A DNA stretch of 64,000 bases from Chrysopilus asiliformis (Eukaryota > Arthropoda > Insecta > Diptera > Rhagionidae). The notes beneath the pieces are model-generated. The model searched no databases. It saw nothing but the letters and a program-made list of their open reading frames with translations, and was not told where the DNA came from. The stretch spans positions 27,825,487-27,889,486 of the forward strand of contig OZ035960.1 of the NCBI GenBank assembly GCA_964034945.1, given 5' to 3'. Shown piece after piece: positions 45,226 to 57,490 of this stretch (position 1 is its first letter; every line of letters begins with the position of its first letter). The position numbers and the translations under genes were made by a program.

Positions 45226-45400
45226 TTTGCAATATACGAGTAGATACACTCAGTGAAATTTTTTTTATCAATCTGATAAAAATAGCGACCAATTTGATAA
45301 AATCTTTATCAATTTTGGGATCTGATAAAAGAGGTTTTATCAAATTGACAAAAATTAAAATTACCCCAAAGAAAATTTTTATCAGCGTCTCTCAAAAAAG
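45226..45400. repeat. Motif-filled block N (TTTTATCA/TGATAAAA)
   Basis: Starts 'cactcagtgaaatttttttt' near 45248, like the ends of K and L. The words 'tttatcaatctgataaaaat', 'tttgataaaatctttatca', 'tctgataaaagaggttttat' follow in close succession. The right end is not resolved. Confidence 0.45.
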
Positions 45401-45484
45401 CATTGATTGACAAACTTCTCCCTCTGTTTTTATTAGTCTGCTTCTTCTTTTCTCTCTCAAAAACATCTCATCTCAGTTTGTTGA

Positions 45485-45825
45485 AGACACGATCAGCGAT
45501 GCCAGATGGGACGATTTATCGTCATTTTGATGTTTTTCGGATCCTTCCATAATTGACGATTTTCAAGTCAGTTTTTAGCCAATTTTATGATTTTCGAATT
45601 TCTATTGGCGATTTTCGATAGAATATGTTGAGAACTCGTTCTAGAGTTATTTAAGATACGTAAAATGGAAAACCGATAGACAGACAAACCGACAGACATA
45701 TGCACGGATATCCTGATAATTTTGCCTGAAACGGATTTTGTATTAATCAGAAAGTTTCTTTCATGTTCTCGGGTCGGTCTTTGTGATGAATATAACACTT
45801 CGCCTCTCTGGGGCGCAGGAATGCA
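45485..45825 (+). repeat. Family V repeat, copy 1
   Basis: 'gagttatttaagatacgtaa', 'gacagacaaaccgacagac', 'cctgataattttg', 'atcagaaagtttctt' and 'tctcgggtcggtctttgtg' match 59640-60690 in order. The upstream part repeats 'gacgattt'. Its 3' end resembles the family C tail. Confidence 0.55.
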
Positions 45826-47675
45826 GCGTAAGTATTCAAATCAACAGGTATACAGTTCTAACCAAAAAGTAACTTAATTTTTCATGCTTTTTGACGAAAT
45901 GGATTTTGTGGCAAATGCCAATAAAGCTAAATGCGCCGCAGGTAAATTCTTTTAAAAACATATGCGCCGTAGGGAAATATAGTCGAAAAAAATAATATGA
46001 AGGTCAAAGTTTAGTTTCCGAGAACAAAGTCCGACATCCTGGACGGTCTCAATGTATAAAATGATTTTTTAATTATAAAAAATATGATAAATATGTGTTT
46101 TGCACCGCATAATATAACGAATATTAGAAATCAAATAATATTTCCCTCTCCTCTGAATCTCCTTTCCTGCTATTTCGAAAACTTGTAACGTAATATTGAT
46201 CTATTTTTCACCACAACACCAGTGGACTTGCTTGGAAATTTCTGACATAAAAAAATTTAACCCCCCCCCCCCCTTGCTTTAACCCCTTCCCCACTTATAT
46301 GCTGGACCTCTGAAGGGAGGTTTTCCCAGCACATTTTTCGATCAAAAACCAAAAATAAAACAGCATACATACTCGGAGAATTATTCCTGAAAATTATAAA
46401 ATTGTGCGATGTTGAAAAAATTTATTAAAGGCTTTCGAAATCACCTCACAAAAATTGTATTTTTTTAAGCCTTGTTTTTGAAAAGAAATACGAATATTAT
46501 CATGAAACCCAATTAAAATTCTTTTCAAAACAATAATATATTTATGTTTTGTCCCGTTAGGTACTTATATTGAGATGCAACGATGATTTGTGTAATACTC
46601 GTATAAGCCTGCTCTTAGACATCCTCAACACCACTAGAGATTTCCTTGAATTCTTTGTAACAGGGAATTTAAAAAAGGGTGAAATGAGTAAAAGTCTGCT
46701 ATCAAAACCGGTATGAGTTTGTGTAATGTTTGTTATATAAAAAACCTTTATTTTCTTGTACATGGTCATAATCCAAACATATTTGCGCCTGTGTCAATTA
46801 AGTAAAATTCCAAAAGTTAATTTATTGAATGAATTCACCTTTATTTCAAATAGCGATTTAGTGGTTCAACATTTTTTTTTTACTAAAATCCCTTTTGCTA
46901 ATAAATGGCGTAATAATTTAACTGGAAAATCCCTATATTTCGTAAAATGGGGTAATATTGCGAAAGAAATCCATGAATAGCCGAAATTAATGCCGAAAAT
47001 GTTTTAAAAACCTTACATAAATTTAATTCATTTGTCGTTCGTTTTGCACGCCTACAAATTATCGTTATACATGTGTTATAACTATGTGATGTGGGCCAAT
47101 AACTTCTGTATAGAAAAGAAAGGAAACGGAAGGATATGTCACACGGTCATGCTAATCGCTAGAATAATTTATTCCACTAGGGGATTTTTCATGTGCTTGA
47201 TTTTTCGTGAAAAACGAAACGTTTATATGGAAAAAAAAATTCTGGGATTTTTTTCTGTTGTGAAGTTGTATGGTGGTCTTTGGTAGAAATGTTGAAGGAA
47301 ATAAATCCAGAAACAAAAGAAAAGATGAATGAGTTCATTCATGAGATTGATTGCTTTATTTCCTTTGATTTAAATGGCTCTGACTTGCGAATTGGGAAAA
47401 ATGTCGAGCTATTTAGATCTTTGTCAAATCCACACTTTCTACTTTCTACTTTTGGAAAGAATTATTTCATCAAAAGAAAAAAGAATCCAATTCCAGAATT
47501 ACGTTTTTTGAAAAGTTTTTTTTTCGCTTTGGACATTTGAATTCGCAACATTTATGTGAGCGTTGGTTTCATTTGCTTGCAAATTTAAAAAACTTTTAGA
47601 AAAAAACTAAACCATTTTTAAAACCAAGCTTTACTTACAAGTAAATCTACGGCATTGTCACTCTCCGATTTTAAG
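45826..47675. other. Unassigned stretch with C run
   Basis: Poly-C at 46261-46273. Several open frames of 60-86 codons (for example 47280-47540) are AT-driven and unrecognised. Confidence 0.35.
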
Positions 47676-48146
47676 GAAAGCTACAATTGCCAGGGGCCAA
47701 TCGTGAAATACTCTATATGATGATAGACAAAATGTTTATTTAAAAAAATCCATTTGTATGAGAGAGAAGGGAAGGATTGGTCCGATTGGATTTTGATGTA
47801 TGGAACGGTTATGTTAAAACAGATTTTACCTTGATAAATTTTTCAATACGACTTACCGATTTGCCCGGAATGACCCGATTTTGCCCGTTCAAGAACTTAG
47901 CCTTGAAAATTTACGAGAAACACAGCTATAAAAAAATTCAAGTCTCTAGCTCAATGCTTTCGAAAGTTATGGTGTTCAGGAACAGACAGACAGTCAGACA
48001 GATGGATGGACATGCGGAAATCAGAATCTTATATCATCCCAAACACATTCATGTAGTTCATTTCTGTCTCCGACGATTTGTTCGATGCGTTACAAACGGC
48101 ATACCAAATCTAATATACTCCTATATAATATATAATATAGAGTATG
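47676..48146 (-). repeat. Family B repeat, copy 4 (near full length)
   Basis: Reversed B order: 'aaagctacaattgcc', 'gatagacaaaatgtttattt', 'ggattttgatgtatggaacg', 'caagaacttagccttg', 'tcaagtctctagctcaat', 'acagtcagacagatgg', 'cgacgatttgttcgatgcg' and 'gagtatgat'. The plus strand is open for 124 codons (47777-48151), reading FCPFKNLALKIYEKHSYKKI and YHPKHIHVVHFCL, parallel to the frame of family A. Confidence 0.75.
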
Positions 48147-48219
48147 ATTAAAAGAGTATGATTATTGTTACCACCAGCAACTTTTCCAAGATTCGATAGC
48201 CGCCATTTTATTTTCAAAC

Positions 48220-48440
48220 TCTCATGTACGCCCTGGACCAAATTCGCGTACCCTTATGGGTACATGTCCCCCTGGTTGGGAAGCACTGGGGTAGGTAATA
48301 AAAAATGCCTATAAACAATGTAGAGAACATAGCACATTGTTGGGATTATGTACATATGTGTACCAAATTTCTAGTGCAAAAGCGGGTCAAAATTAGGTTA
48401 CAACATTTGAACCTAACTAGTTAGTTAGTAAAAGTTTTGT
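48220..48440 (-). repeat. Family W-like fragment
   Basis: 'gcgggtcaaaattaggttac' parallels 'gtgggtcaaaattagattgc' at about 56893. 'tgtacatatgtgtaccaaat' precedes it. Weakly supported. Confidence 0.35.
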
Positions 48441-49510
48441 AAATAAAAGCAAAAAACCAGTAGTAAAAAACCACTTTCTTTTAAATTAATTGTTTAAGGT
48501 TTATGTCCTAATTTTAACACATGTATGTGTGTACATTATTTCTAAAAAAATGCACTAACTGAATTAAGAAAGCAAAAAAAAAAAGATTTGTGTCGAGGGC
48601 TTTTCTTTGTTCGATTATTGTATGACTTTTGTTACTAAACAACATATTCTATCACATCCCTTAGAATCATTTCGGATTCTACTTAGTTTAAGGCGTGCAT
48701 ATTTAAAGCTATGCCAGTAATACATGAAGTTTTTATGTCAACATATGGCCTTTTTAACATGCATCGTCTACATACTTCCAAGTTAACAAAAGAGAGAAAC
48801 AGTCTTGCGTCTTAAAAGTAAGCAAAACATGCATTTCTTAGAGTCTTGTTTGGATGATAGTGTGGTATGCGGGATATGTAGAACGAATCCTCATTCAACA
48901 CAATTTCTGCATCTGACACTATTTTTGCATACAAAATTTTCATACGATACGTGCTTGACTTGGCTGGCACGATGTTTATCCGTTTCTGCTATTGTATGTT
49001 GTGTCACTATTTGTATCCTTTTTTGAGTTCGGTGTGCAAGACACATTTTTCTTGATTCATTTATTTGTTTATTTACTTGACTGCTTGTAAGCTTCTAGTT
49101 TGGTTGCTATTCATTTAAATTTATTCATATGTGTTAGTGTGTTGCAACCAATCTATAGAAATATGTATTTTCTGAAAAAAGTAGTTTTTTTTTGTTTAAT
49201 TTGGGAGTATATTTTTTTTTCATTGGAAACATAAATGAAGTATTCAATGATAACACAACTATTTCATAGAAATATGTTTCATATTTTATGCATAATGGGG
49301 AAAAGTTTAACCGTTTTTTGCATAAGAGAAAATAAATAATCCTAAAAACAGAATTTTATTTCCTGGATTTATATTTTACAAGAAATTCGAGGTGTTTACA
49401 GGAGCATCGTGTATGAAACTACTCTCCACTCTTCCCCATTTATAAATTATACAAAAATATAATAAGAATCTCAAGCATTTTGAAAAAAAAATCAATTATT
49501 ATTACATTTG
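48441..49510. other. Unassigned stretch
   Basis: No gene or repeat family recognised. Confidence 0.4.
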
Positions 49511-50018
49511 TATACTCGTATGGTGAAACCAAAGGGTATATTAACTTTGCCTTACCGTTTGTAACGCCAAGATCCCGTCATCACACACAAAAATGAATTA
49601 CACCAGTGTATTTAGAATGATAAAAATAATTAATTTTTGCATGTCCGTCCGTCTGTCCGTCCGTCTGTCTGTCCGTCTGTGGCGCGGATTGCGGACGCAC
49701 GGATTGAGCTAGAGACTTGAAATTTTGAACGGATCCGTTTTTCGTAAAATGCGAGGCCAAGTTCGTTAATGGGTAAAAATGGACCATTAGGGGGGTACCC
49801 CCCATACGAACGAAAACGTTTTTTGCAAATATCTCACAAACGGTGCATCCTATCAAAAAAGTCCAAGAACAAAAGTTATTTAGGATATGATTCTACATAA
49901 AACTCCCATACATCAAAATCCGATTGGAATAATTTAAAAAAATCTTATTGGAAAGTTTGACTTCAAAGTGGAATTTTGATACAACTCTTCGTCGTTCACT
50001 TAAATCACCATACTAGTT
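49511..50018 (+). repeat. Family A repeat, copy 5 (3' truncated)
   Basis: 'tatactcgtatggtgaaacc' start, CYGT tract at 49643-49680, 'aggggggtaccccccatacg', 'aggatatgattctacataaa'. It ends at 'cacttaaatcaccatactag' without the terminal tail. The 'tcgttcacttaaatcaccat' variant is shared with copy 6, marking a subfamily. The minus strand is open for 91 codons (49581-49856). Confidence 0.85.
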
Positions 50019-51154
50019 ACGTCACTACTGCTCACTTATTACTAATGCAATAATTTTAACATTCCAGAATTTCAATATTTCAAGAACTTTATTTAAACTC
50101 GTCAAAAGAGATTATTTTCCTGATTAATTGAGAAAAAAACTGTAACACACAATATTACTACACAAATAATCAATAAGAAAATTTTCCAACAATTTGTACA
50201 ACCGATCTTTTGCAAAAAAAAATGTTGTTTGTATATTTTCCACTTAAATAAATACGAAAATTCTCGACTTTTTCATTCTACAAAAAAAGTTAATATTTGA
50301 CGCTTCAACGATAACAAATATTGTGAGAAAACCTTTAAACTTATTCATTTTCATGAAATAATCGCAAATATTTGTTCTGTTTCGTACAATAACATTTCAT
50401 TATTGTGCTTATAACAGGGCGAACATCCCTTAATGCTTTAGTTAGTAAACCGTTACGTTTTTATCCCTTGCCATAGCATTTGATCCTCGCTACGTTCGTT
50501 TTTTTTTGATACGCTATTTTCTAATAAAATCCATTTCGTTTCGGTGTTACTTTGAGTTAGAGTTTGATGCGGAAGGTAAGGTCGCTTTGATTCTTACTTC
50601 GGAGATAAACAAGTACAGGGATTAAGGGTAGAATACTTTAGCCTTTGGCTTTTTACAAATACCAGTGAGTAGTCATTCAATTTCATCGGTATCAGAGAGT
50701 ATAGCCACGATTTAGGTAGGCAAAGGATAAGATTTTAATATAGAAGGGAAAGCCTCGTGTCGTATCGAATTTCTGCATAGTGTGTCGACATAGATCATTT
50801 ATAGACTAGCATTAAATCTATAGAAATTGAAAAGGATGAAGAATGTAAAATGCAAAAAGTATAAAGTAATAGGAAACGTATTGAATAAACAGAGACGTTT
50901 TTGCATAGGGTGTGAGGGGACCCAATTCATTAGAAAATGATATAAATTAATGGATAAAATAAAATTAATCCTTTCATGCCCAACTAGTTCCGTTCATTAA
51001 GAAAAAAAAATTTTTTTTGGCCAATTTTTGTTGGTTAGTCCTAGAGCAGCACCACGCAAAATTTGAAATTTTCCCTTTTATATGAAAAACTTTTACAAAA
51101 AAATTACTTATAAGCAACATCGGGCATGAAAAGGTAAAAAAAAATAACATATTA
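50019..51154. other. Unassigned stretch
   Basis: No gene or repeat family recognised. Confidence 0.4.
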
Positions 51155-51661
51155 AGGGTATTCACAGTCCTCTTTTAATTTTGGGTATTCGGTGTTTTCG
51201 GTAATATTAAAAGACTATTCTGCTGTGAACACCCTGTGAACACCCCACAGCACAGATTTGAGAACAGCGCTTTTATTGGATACGTGACCAAATCATGAAC
51301 TGCGAATTTAATTGTAAAATATGTCACATACCTTTAAATCCATGTTTGATGTATTCTTGTGAATTTCTATTGTGGCAACGGCTATCAAAATTGAAAAAAA
51401 TTTGCATCAGTCCGATGAGATTAACAAAAATCCAGCGAGAAAATTTAACAACTAAAAACATTACTAGCGCCACTCGCGGTTGATTCTGGATACCGAATAA
51501 CCGGGCTGGAAAACACGACTCAAGGCATGTCTACAATTACCGAATCCGGTAATTCATTTTTACATGAACCAAATTACCGTCTCGGTAAAAATCTGTTAAA
51601 TTTGACTGAATTACCGAGCGGTAAAATTACTCGCAATTTAAAAGAGGACTGTGAATACCCT
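51155..51661 (-). mobile_element. Element I, copy 2 (507 bp)
   Basis: 'agggtattcacagtcctctt' and its inverse at 51643-51661 bound the element, with TA on both sides. The interior is copy 1 reversed ('gaacagcgcttttattggat', 'ccgcgagtggcgct' reversed) with TTACCG palindromes at the right end ('attaccgagcggtaaaatta') and a small duplication 'gtgaacaccc' on the left. Confidence 0.85.
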
Positions 51662-52037
51662 TATTTTGGTAATTTCATTAGAGTCCGATCGAAGGTCACC
51701 TTTCGATCGAAGCCGAAGAGGGACTTCGTGCTTTTTCACTTTGCATAACAGCTGAGATGAATGTTTACCGCAAGGAAAAAGCAATTGCGGTTATATTAAA
51801 ATATAATTTTTTGTCGGTAAAAATAATAGAAGCATTTAGAAATTTACAAAGCCAAACCACAAACAATTCCCATCAATAATAAAGGAAAGTTTTTTTAAAG
51901 TATATTTCCTCTAATTTCCTGCAATTTTTCTTTGTTTTAGGTCTCATAAATTAAATTTCTTAAATTTCGCCTACTTTCATGTTCAGCCTAAAAATATCTG
52001 GTGGAGACATTTGGTATTTGCCCAAATATTTATTATT
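51662..52037. other. Unassigned stretch
   Basis: Nothing recognised. Confidence 0.4.
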
Positions 52038-52830
52038 TACTAGCTTGCATTCCCGTCGTTGCCGGGCTAAAGTTTTTTTTAAAAAAGTTTTTTGCACCAA
52101 AAAACCCAGAAATAGCTTAAAAACAATTGGAAAAAATCGTTATATTTCAGGACCTCCCGTTCCGAATTCTAAAATTCTAATACCAGTTTCGTGATCACCG
52201 GCTCCGAAATCCCCTTATTGCCAGTTTTTTCGAGGGAAAATGGTGAAAACGATATTTGGTTTATCCTTACAGGAGCTTCCGTTAGCAATTTCATCACCAG
52301 ATTCGTGATCAGCGTCTGCAAAACCCGAAAAAAAAAATGAAAAAAGGATATTTGCGTTATCCTTACAGGACCTTCCGTTTATAATTTTGAAATTACAACA
52401 CCGGATCCGTGATCAGTGACCTTGAAAACCCCCGAGTGAAACTTTTCAGCCTCCTATTGAGCAGGATTAATGACGAAAATCACGGTTTAAAAATACCCAA
52501 ACCCATTTTACCCCCCGTTCACCCGCTTAGGGGTAAAATTTCGGAAAACCCCGCCTTAGTGAGCGCCTACGCGATGGTTGGGACTAGGGTTTTCCTGGGA
52601 TCCAGGGGGTAAAATATCATCCCGTTATCCCGGGATTTCAATTAAATTTCCCGGGAATCCCGCTATATCTTATTAACATTTTTTTACTCTTTTTAACGAT
52701 ATTAAAAATATTGTAACACGAAATTTGCGTAATTTTTACTTCTTTTTCCCTCTAGTAACGAATTTCGTTTTTCCCTCTAGTAACGAATTTCGTTCAAAAA
52801 TTAATGTTATAATTATTATAAAAATTAATA

Positions 52831-53684
52831 GGTCTGTTCGATATAAGTCCTGGACTTACTCCGAATATTTTCACTTTACTCCACAAAATGCCGGATATTC
52901 TTACTCTGAATTTGTTTTTATTGAACAACTTGGAGTAAGTTCAGAGTAAGTTCAGAGTAATGCTACATTTACACGAATGACAAATTTGTCATTTTTTTCT
53001 TGTCATTATGTTAATTCCTGTGTAAATGGCATAATTTTTGTAATTTTTTCTGTCAGAAAATGTCAATCTCTCATAAAAGAATGAACTTGTCCATTCTTTT
53101 ATGCCAGATTGTCATTCGTGCAAACGCAATATTAGTTATGACAACTTTAGTATTCAACTTTTGTCATAACTAATATTGCATTTGCACGAATGACAATCTG
53201 GCATAAAAGAATGGACAAGTTCATTCTTTTATGAGAGATTGACATTTTCTGACAGAAAAAATTACAAAAATTATGCCATTTACACGGGAATTAACATAAT
53301 GACAAGAAAAAAATGACAAATTTGTCATTCGTGTAAATGTAGCATAAATCACTAACTCTATATTATGAGTTTATAATTATAGATTATAAAATATAACAAA
53401 TATAATAAATAAAATCCGAAACTACTCAAGAATATATATTGGAAATAATTTATGATGTCTTTTGTTGCATTTCTTCTTCCAAACACTGTAAAAGAAAGGT
53501 TATGTCTGACAAATATCAGCTGTCAAAAGTTTACTCCAGCTAAAAGCAAGAGTAAGTCCAGGACTGTCCTGGACTTACACTTTTCTGTTCGATATGTGTT
53601 CGGAGTAAGTCCAGGACTTATATCGAACAGAAAAGAGTAAAAATTTTTACTCCGAGTAAGTCCAGGACTCATATCGAACAGACC
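52831..53684. mobile_element. Nested element F with AGTCCTGGACTTACTC repeats
   Basis: 'ggtctgttcgatataagtcc' at the left and the inverse of 'gactcatatcgaacagacc' at the right are inverted ends, flanked by 'taata' (52826-52830, 53685-53689). The words 'agtccaggact', 'ggagtaag' and 'cgaacag' recur near the right end in both orientations. It is interrupted by G1. Confidence 0.8.
52961..53344. mobile_element. Palindromic element G, copy 1 (384 bp, TAA duplication)
   Basis: The element is nearly one perfect palindrome: 'tgctacatttacacgaatga' at the left is inverted at the right end, and the arms continue to the centre 'gacaactttagtattcaact'. 'taa' flanks both sides (52958-52960, 53345-53347), the TWA duplication of PIF/Harbinger. 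Copy 2 is at 57694-58077 with the same length. No coding. Confidence 0.9.
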
Positions 53685-54050
53685 TAATATGTTGCATGAA
53701 GTTTATTTTTGTTTTGTTTCAATGAATTATTTTGTATTTAAGTTTTTGTAATTAAAAATATGAATAATTGAAAATCAATAACGCATTTTTTTTGTATTGT
53801 TTTGATTTTACACATTTTTCTCCCATCTAATTGGATAAATTCTTGCTTGTTAGCGAATCCCGGGATTTCCCGGGATCCCGGGATTTTGAATATTTTTGTC
53901 CCGGAATCACGGGATTTCAATTTCTACGGGAAATGAGAAGCCCTAGTTGGGACATACTGTGAAAATTTCAAGTATCTAGCTTCAGGGGTTTGCGCTGGGC
54001 GTTGATGAGTCAGTCAGTCAGTCAATCAGGTTAAACGATTTTATATATTT

Positions 54051-55899
54051 ATAGATTGGACAAATTATTTTTAGATTGGACAAAAATATTCGAAAATATC
54101 TTTCTGTAGTGTCATTTTAGTCGAAATCTTAAGTACTTCTATCGCAAAACACTATAAATTTGAATCAAATTAATCAGGAACCCTTGGTGCCCTATGAGAG
54201 TACTTCTCAGTTTGCGTTTATTTCACTTATATATCCCAGAATATCTTCAGTAGATTCACAACCCCTACCACCCCATTTTCACAGCACCAAGTTCCATGTT
54301 TTCTTTACAAAATTCATTCAACGGTTTCGATGCTGATGGTTCACCTGAAATCGATAGATGCGAAGCACCAAACGAAGTGATTGAAACTTTCTGAGGTGTG
54401 ACTAATGTCGTGCAAATAATCTAAAAGTTTACTTTTTGTTCGTTGAAGACCTGTGATTCCTTGCTCAGACTTATGCTCAGATACCACCGGAGGGATGTTG
54501 ATTTTCAAATGAATCCACCCTGTACCGCTAACATTGGTGTAGAACGCTGGGAGGATACAGAAAGATGATGATGTCGGGTTAAAAACGTGGTGGGTATATC
54601 CTAGATTAAAAGGATTTTATGTTACGATTTAAGCGGTTTCTGGTTCTATGAAGCATTAAACAAGCATAAAGTGATTTCTATACCAATACACACATATGTA
54701 CAGGATTATATCTATAGGATCAAATTCAATTGCATTGAAAAAAAAGAAGAAAAATATTTCATTGATTTCTTTGGTTAACTTTAAATTGGGATTTGTTTTA
54801 ACACATTTACGAAGGGTTTCTTTGGTATCCTTGCTTTTATTATTGGGTGTTAGAGACACTATACTAATGATTCATTCAAATAATGCTTGTAATTCTAAAT
54901 CCGAATGCTGAACACGTTTAAATGTGGTATCGTTTCAATTTGTGATACTATTTATATTTGTACATGCTTTATGGGTATATATACTAATATTTGTTTAATT
55001 TTTCTGGGTGACATGAAAATTTGTATAAACGGAGACAAATTCAACATTTCAAATGTTATAGCATTTATTTTCAAAGGAATTTTATCCTTCTTACAACGAG
55101 AATGTCGTGCAATAGTCAATTAAGAGCCAACGAACATGTTGATTACATTGTTAATTAGACACACCTAGTAAATAATTCACGAGACTTTAATGAGGATGCA
55201 TGCTACTGACAACTGGGAATTAGATGTTGGCAGCATAGTAACCAAATATACCATCAACCATTCACCATTCTACAATCTAAGGTTTTTTTTCTAGTTCGTA
55301 TATAGCTATATATAAAAGAGTATAATTCACTTTTATTTGTTGCTATTCATTTCCATTTTTTAACACTCCTAGTAGACATATTGCTTGGGTTAAATTATTT
55401 AATAAAAAGTGCCCATTTTACGGCTTTGTTATTTGTTTTGTTTGAGTTCCGTTTTTCGTCTCGTCTATAATTTAGGGGTTAATAACAGGGCGTGTCCTAG
55501 CACATTAAATAGATAAATAGAGTAATTCTTAAATCCACCTGAATTTAATACTATAGTTGTGTAAATAATGTTATTTGATTATTCACCATATCAATGGCAA
55601 TAAAGGTTTTTCGTGACTAGAAATTTTTTCTACCATAATTGGAATCCATGGAGTCCGCAAAGTGTGAAATATTATTTCTAATTAAGGGCTTACAAAAAAC
55701 TTTCCCGGGGGGAGATTTAAAATTAGTAGTTGGAGGTTGTTCTTGAAATACGTCAAGCTAATTTTCGCTTTCTCGAAACCTCACCCCCTTCTTTTTTTTG
55801 CAACACACGAAAATTTGTTGGAGGCACAAAAACACCTCACTATACATGGGCGGCCGCAGGGGGTGGGGAAGGGGGGTCAAAAGTTATTTTAAAGTTTCT
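54051..55899. other. Unassigned stretch
   Basis: No gene or repeat family recognised. 54240-54560 is less AT-rich but shows no long open frame. Confidence 0.4.
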
Positions 55900-56160
55900 T
55901 TAAGGACGAGATTTTTTACCGGAAAATTTGAAGACAAGCATAATCACGTTATCCTTGCAGGACCTTCCGTTATCCTTACGGATTCATTAATGCCAGAATC
56001 GGATTCCGCGACCCCGAAAACTCTTTTTTTTCCAGAAAAGAATAAATACGTTATCATTACAGGATCTTCCCTTATCCTTGCAAAGACGAAGTAGTGAAAA
56101 TATTGTGTTGCCGTCACACTTACGTATGTGTGGAAAATTTTAAGCCAATGGCCGTGATTA
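55900..56160 (+). repeat. Family D/W repeat, copy 5
   Basis: 'aatcacgttatccttgcagg', 'accttccgttatccttacgg', 'gattccgcgaccccgaaaac', a second weaker unit, then 'gtcacacttacgtatgtgtg'. It resembles D3 in the opposite orientation. Confidence 0.55.
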
Positions 56161-57345
56161 AATTGGCGCTGGAAGATGTCTGACTACACCAAATTTTGGG
56201 TAAGAGACGAAGTGGGAATGATGATACGAAAAGAAGAACGAAAAGTAAAGATTTCATTTTGAAGTTAATTAGGAACGACGTGTGATTGGCTAAAATTCGT
56301 TTGGGCCATTTCTATTTGTTCCAAAAAATCATTCTTTGTGGTTCGTTCCTAGGGTGCATATTACTCCTGTCAGAAATATTTTTCTGGTTCATATGAGTAC
56401 AAACTATATACTGACATTTGTATTGTGAAAAATTATAAAAATATGGCAAATTGGAACAAGTGTCAGACGCTTGCCTTAATAGAAGCGTATGAGCAATATC
56501 CTGGCCTATACGATACAAAACATGCTGATTACCGGAATAGGATTAAGCGTACTTCTTGCCTGGAAAAAGTACGTCAACAGATAACACCAGTAAGACCTGC
56601 ACTATCCGAAAATGACATTACTCTTTATTATTATTATTTTTAATTTCCAGCCGAGAATCTACTTCGCCAAATTCCAACTCGCTTTTCTTCACTAATTAAT
56701 TGGGTTGATTTCAATCTGTCTAAAATGAATTATGCATGCATTGCGCTAAACGAAATAAATCTGGTCCAGTTTCCATTCGTTCCTTTTTCTTTGTGAAAAG
56801 CGCATTAATCAACTGCGTGTAATAAAAAAACAGGTGAAGAAGGCAGTTCACTTCCACTCCGTGTAATCATGCAGAATCGGATGAGTGGAAGTGGGTCAAA
56901 ATTAGATTGCAAGATTTGATCCAGTCAGACCGACAGACGAACAGATAGGCAGCAAAATTCTGTGCAAAGAACTTCTTAAGGAATTCTTCTGGACACCTTA
57001 AATCAAGGACAATGTTTGGGAAAAGAGGTTGGGAAGGCAATCCACCTTAAATTTACGTATCAGTTGTTAGAGAACCGTATCTTCATGTTTTGTCCCTTGT
57101 GGAGTCCTAATTTAATACATCGAACTTCCAAATGTCTCAAAATGTCCCCTTAAGAGCTAAACAGAATGAGACCATCAAGTGCGGGCGTGCGCGTTCTTTT
57201 TTTTTTAAACCAATGGAGCGCAATCGAAAATGACAGAATGACGACGACAACGGCATCGCTGTCGCTGAGTTTGAACTAAACTTAAAATGTGCCGCGACGG
57301 CAAATTTTTAGTTATACAACCAACAACGATAGGTGCCACTATGGT
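56161..57345. other. Unassigned stretch including a W-like piece
   Basis: 'gtgggtcaaaattagattgc' and 'cagaccgacagacgaacag' at about 56893-56950 are W-like. The 72-codon plus-strand frame at 56425-56643 (NWNKCQTLALIEAYEQYPGL) faintly recalls a MADF-type DNA-binding start, which reads 'LI..V...P.LYD...YR'. It continues YDTKHADYRNRIKR and is the only protein-like string here. It begins with GTG in this reading, then has MANWN. Considered in findings. Confidence 0.4.
56443..56640 (+). pseudogene. Possible MADF-domain fragment
   Basis: From the ATG at 56443 the frame reads MANWNKCQTLALIEAYEQYP, GLYDTKHADYRNRIKR and LEKVRQQITP, stopping near 56641. MADF domains are MYB-related DNA-binding modules common in insects and in proteins derived from PIF/Harbinger. 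They typically show an LI-x-x-V/Y start, a P-x-L-[YW]-[DN] turn and a Y-x-[ND]-x-x-x-[RK] helix, all of which can be lined up here (LIEAYEQYPGLYDTKHADYRN). The fragment covers about the first half of such a domain. A 'gtacgtcaacag' or 'cagtaagacc' donor-like site could end an exon. It may be a real exon, a pseudogene or a transposon relic, and no second exon was identified. Confidence 0.45.
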
Positions 57346-57490
57346 CTATGTTACACACGGCAACTTTAAGCAGCGACTTTTCTTAAGTATAGGCGCGAGA
57401 CGTGACTGGCGATATTAGCCACCGCTTCCCTCACTTCTCACACCTATACTTAAGAAAAGTCGCCGCTTAAAGTTGCCGTGTGTAACATAG
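57346..57490. mobile_element. Short palindromic MITE J (145 bp)
   Basis: 'ctatgttacacacggcaact' and onward through 'ttcttaagtatagg' (about 49 bp) is inverted at the right end with one or two mismatches. It sits in an unusually GC-rich 500-bp neighbourhood. Confidence 0.8.

Larger units (their letters stand above)
52585..53945. mobile_element. hAT-type element (1361 bp) with 8-bp duplication
   Basis: 'gttgggac' occurs at 52577-52584 and 53946-53953. The element ends are 'tagggttttcctggg' and the inverse of 'gggaaatgagaagccct' + 'a'. Both subterminal regions are filled with 'cccgggat' words ('atcccgggatttc', 'gggatttcccgggatcccgg'). Restoring one duplication rebuilds the family D phrase leading to 'atactgtgaaaat'. 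It has no transposase. It contains elements F and G1. Confidence 0.85.
52038..54050 (+). repeat. Family D repeat, copy 4, host of a four-level nest
   Basis: Opens 'tactagcttgcattcccgtc' and 'gttgccgggctaaag', with diverged tandem units at about 52157, 52272 and 52370. The closing part 'gaaaatttcaagtatctagc' and 'gttgatgagtcagtcagtca' appears only after 53953, because a hAT-type element (52585-53945) split it. Confidence 0.75.

Noticed and set aside
52961..53344. Palindrome G as an assembly artefact (inverted duplication)
   Set aside because: A second copy of identical length with its own different TTA duplication exists at 57694-58077, which an artefact would not produce.
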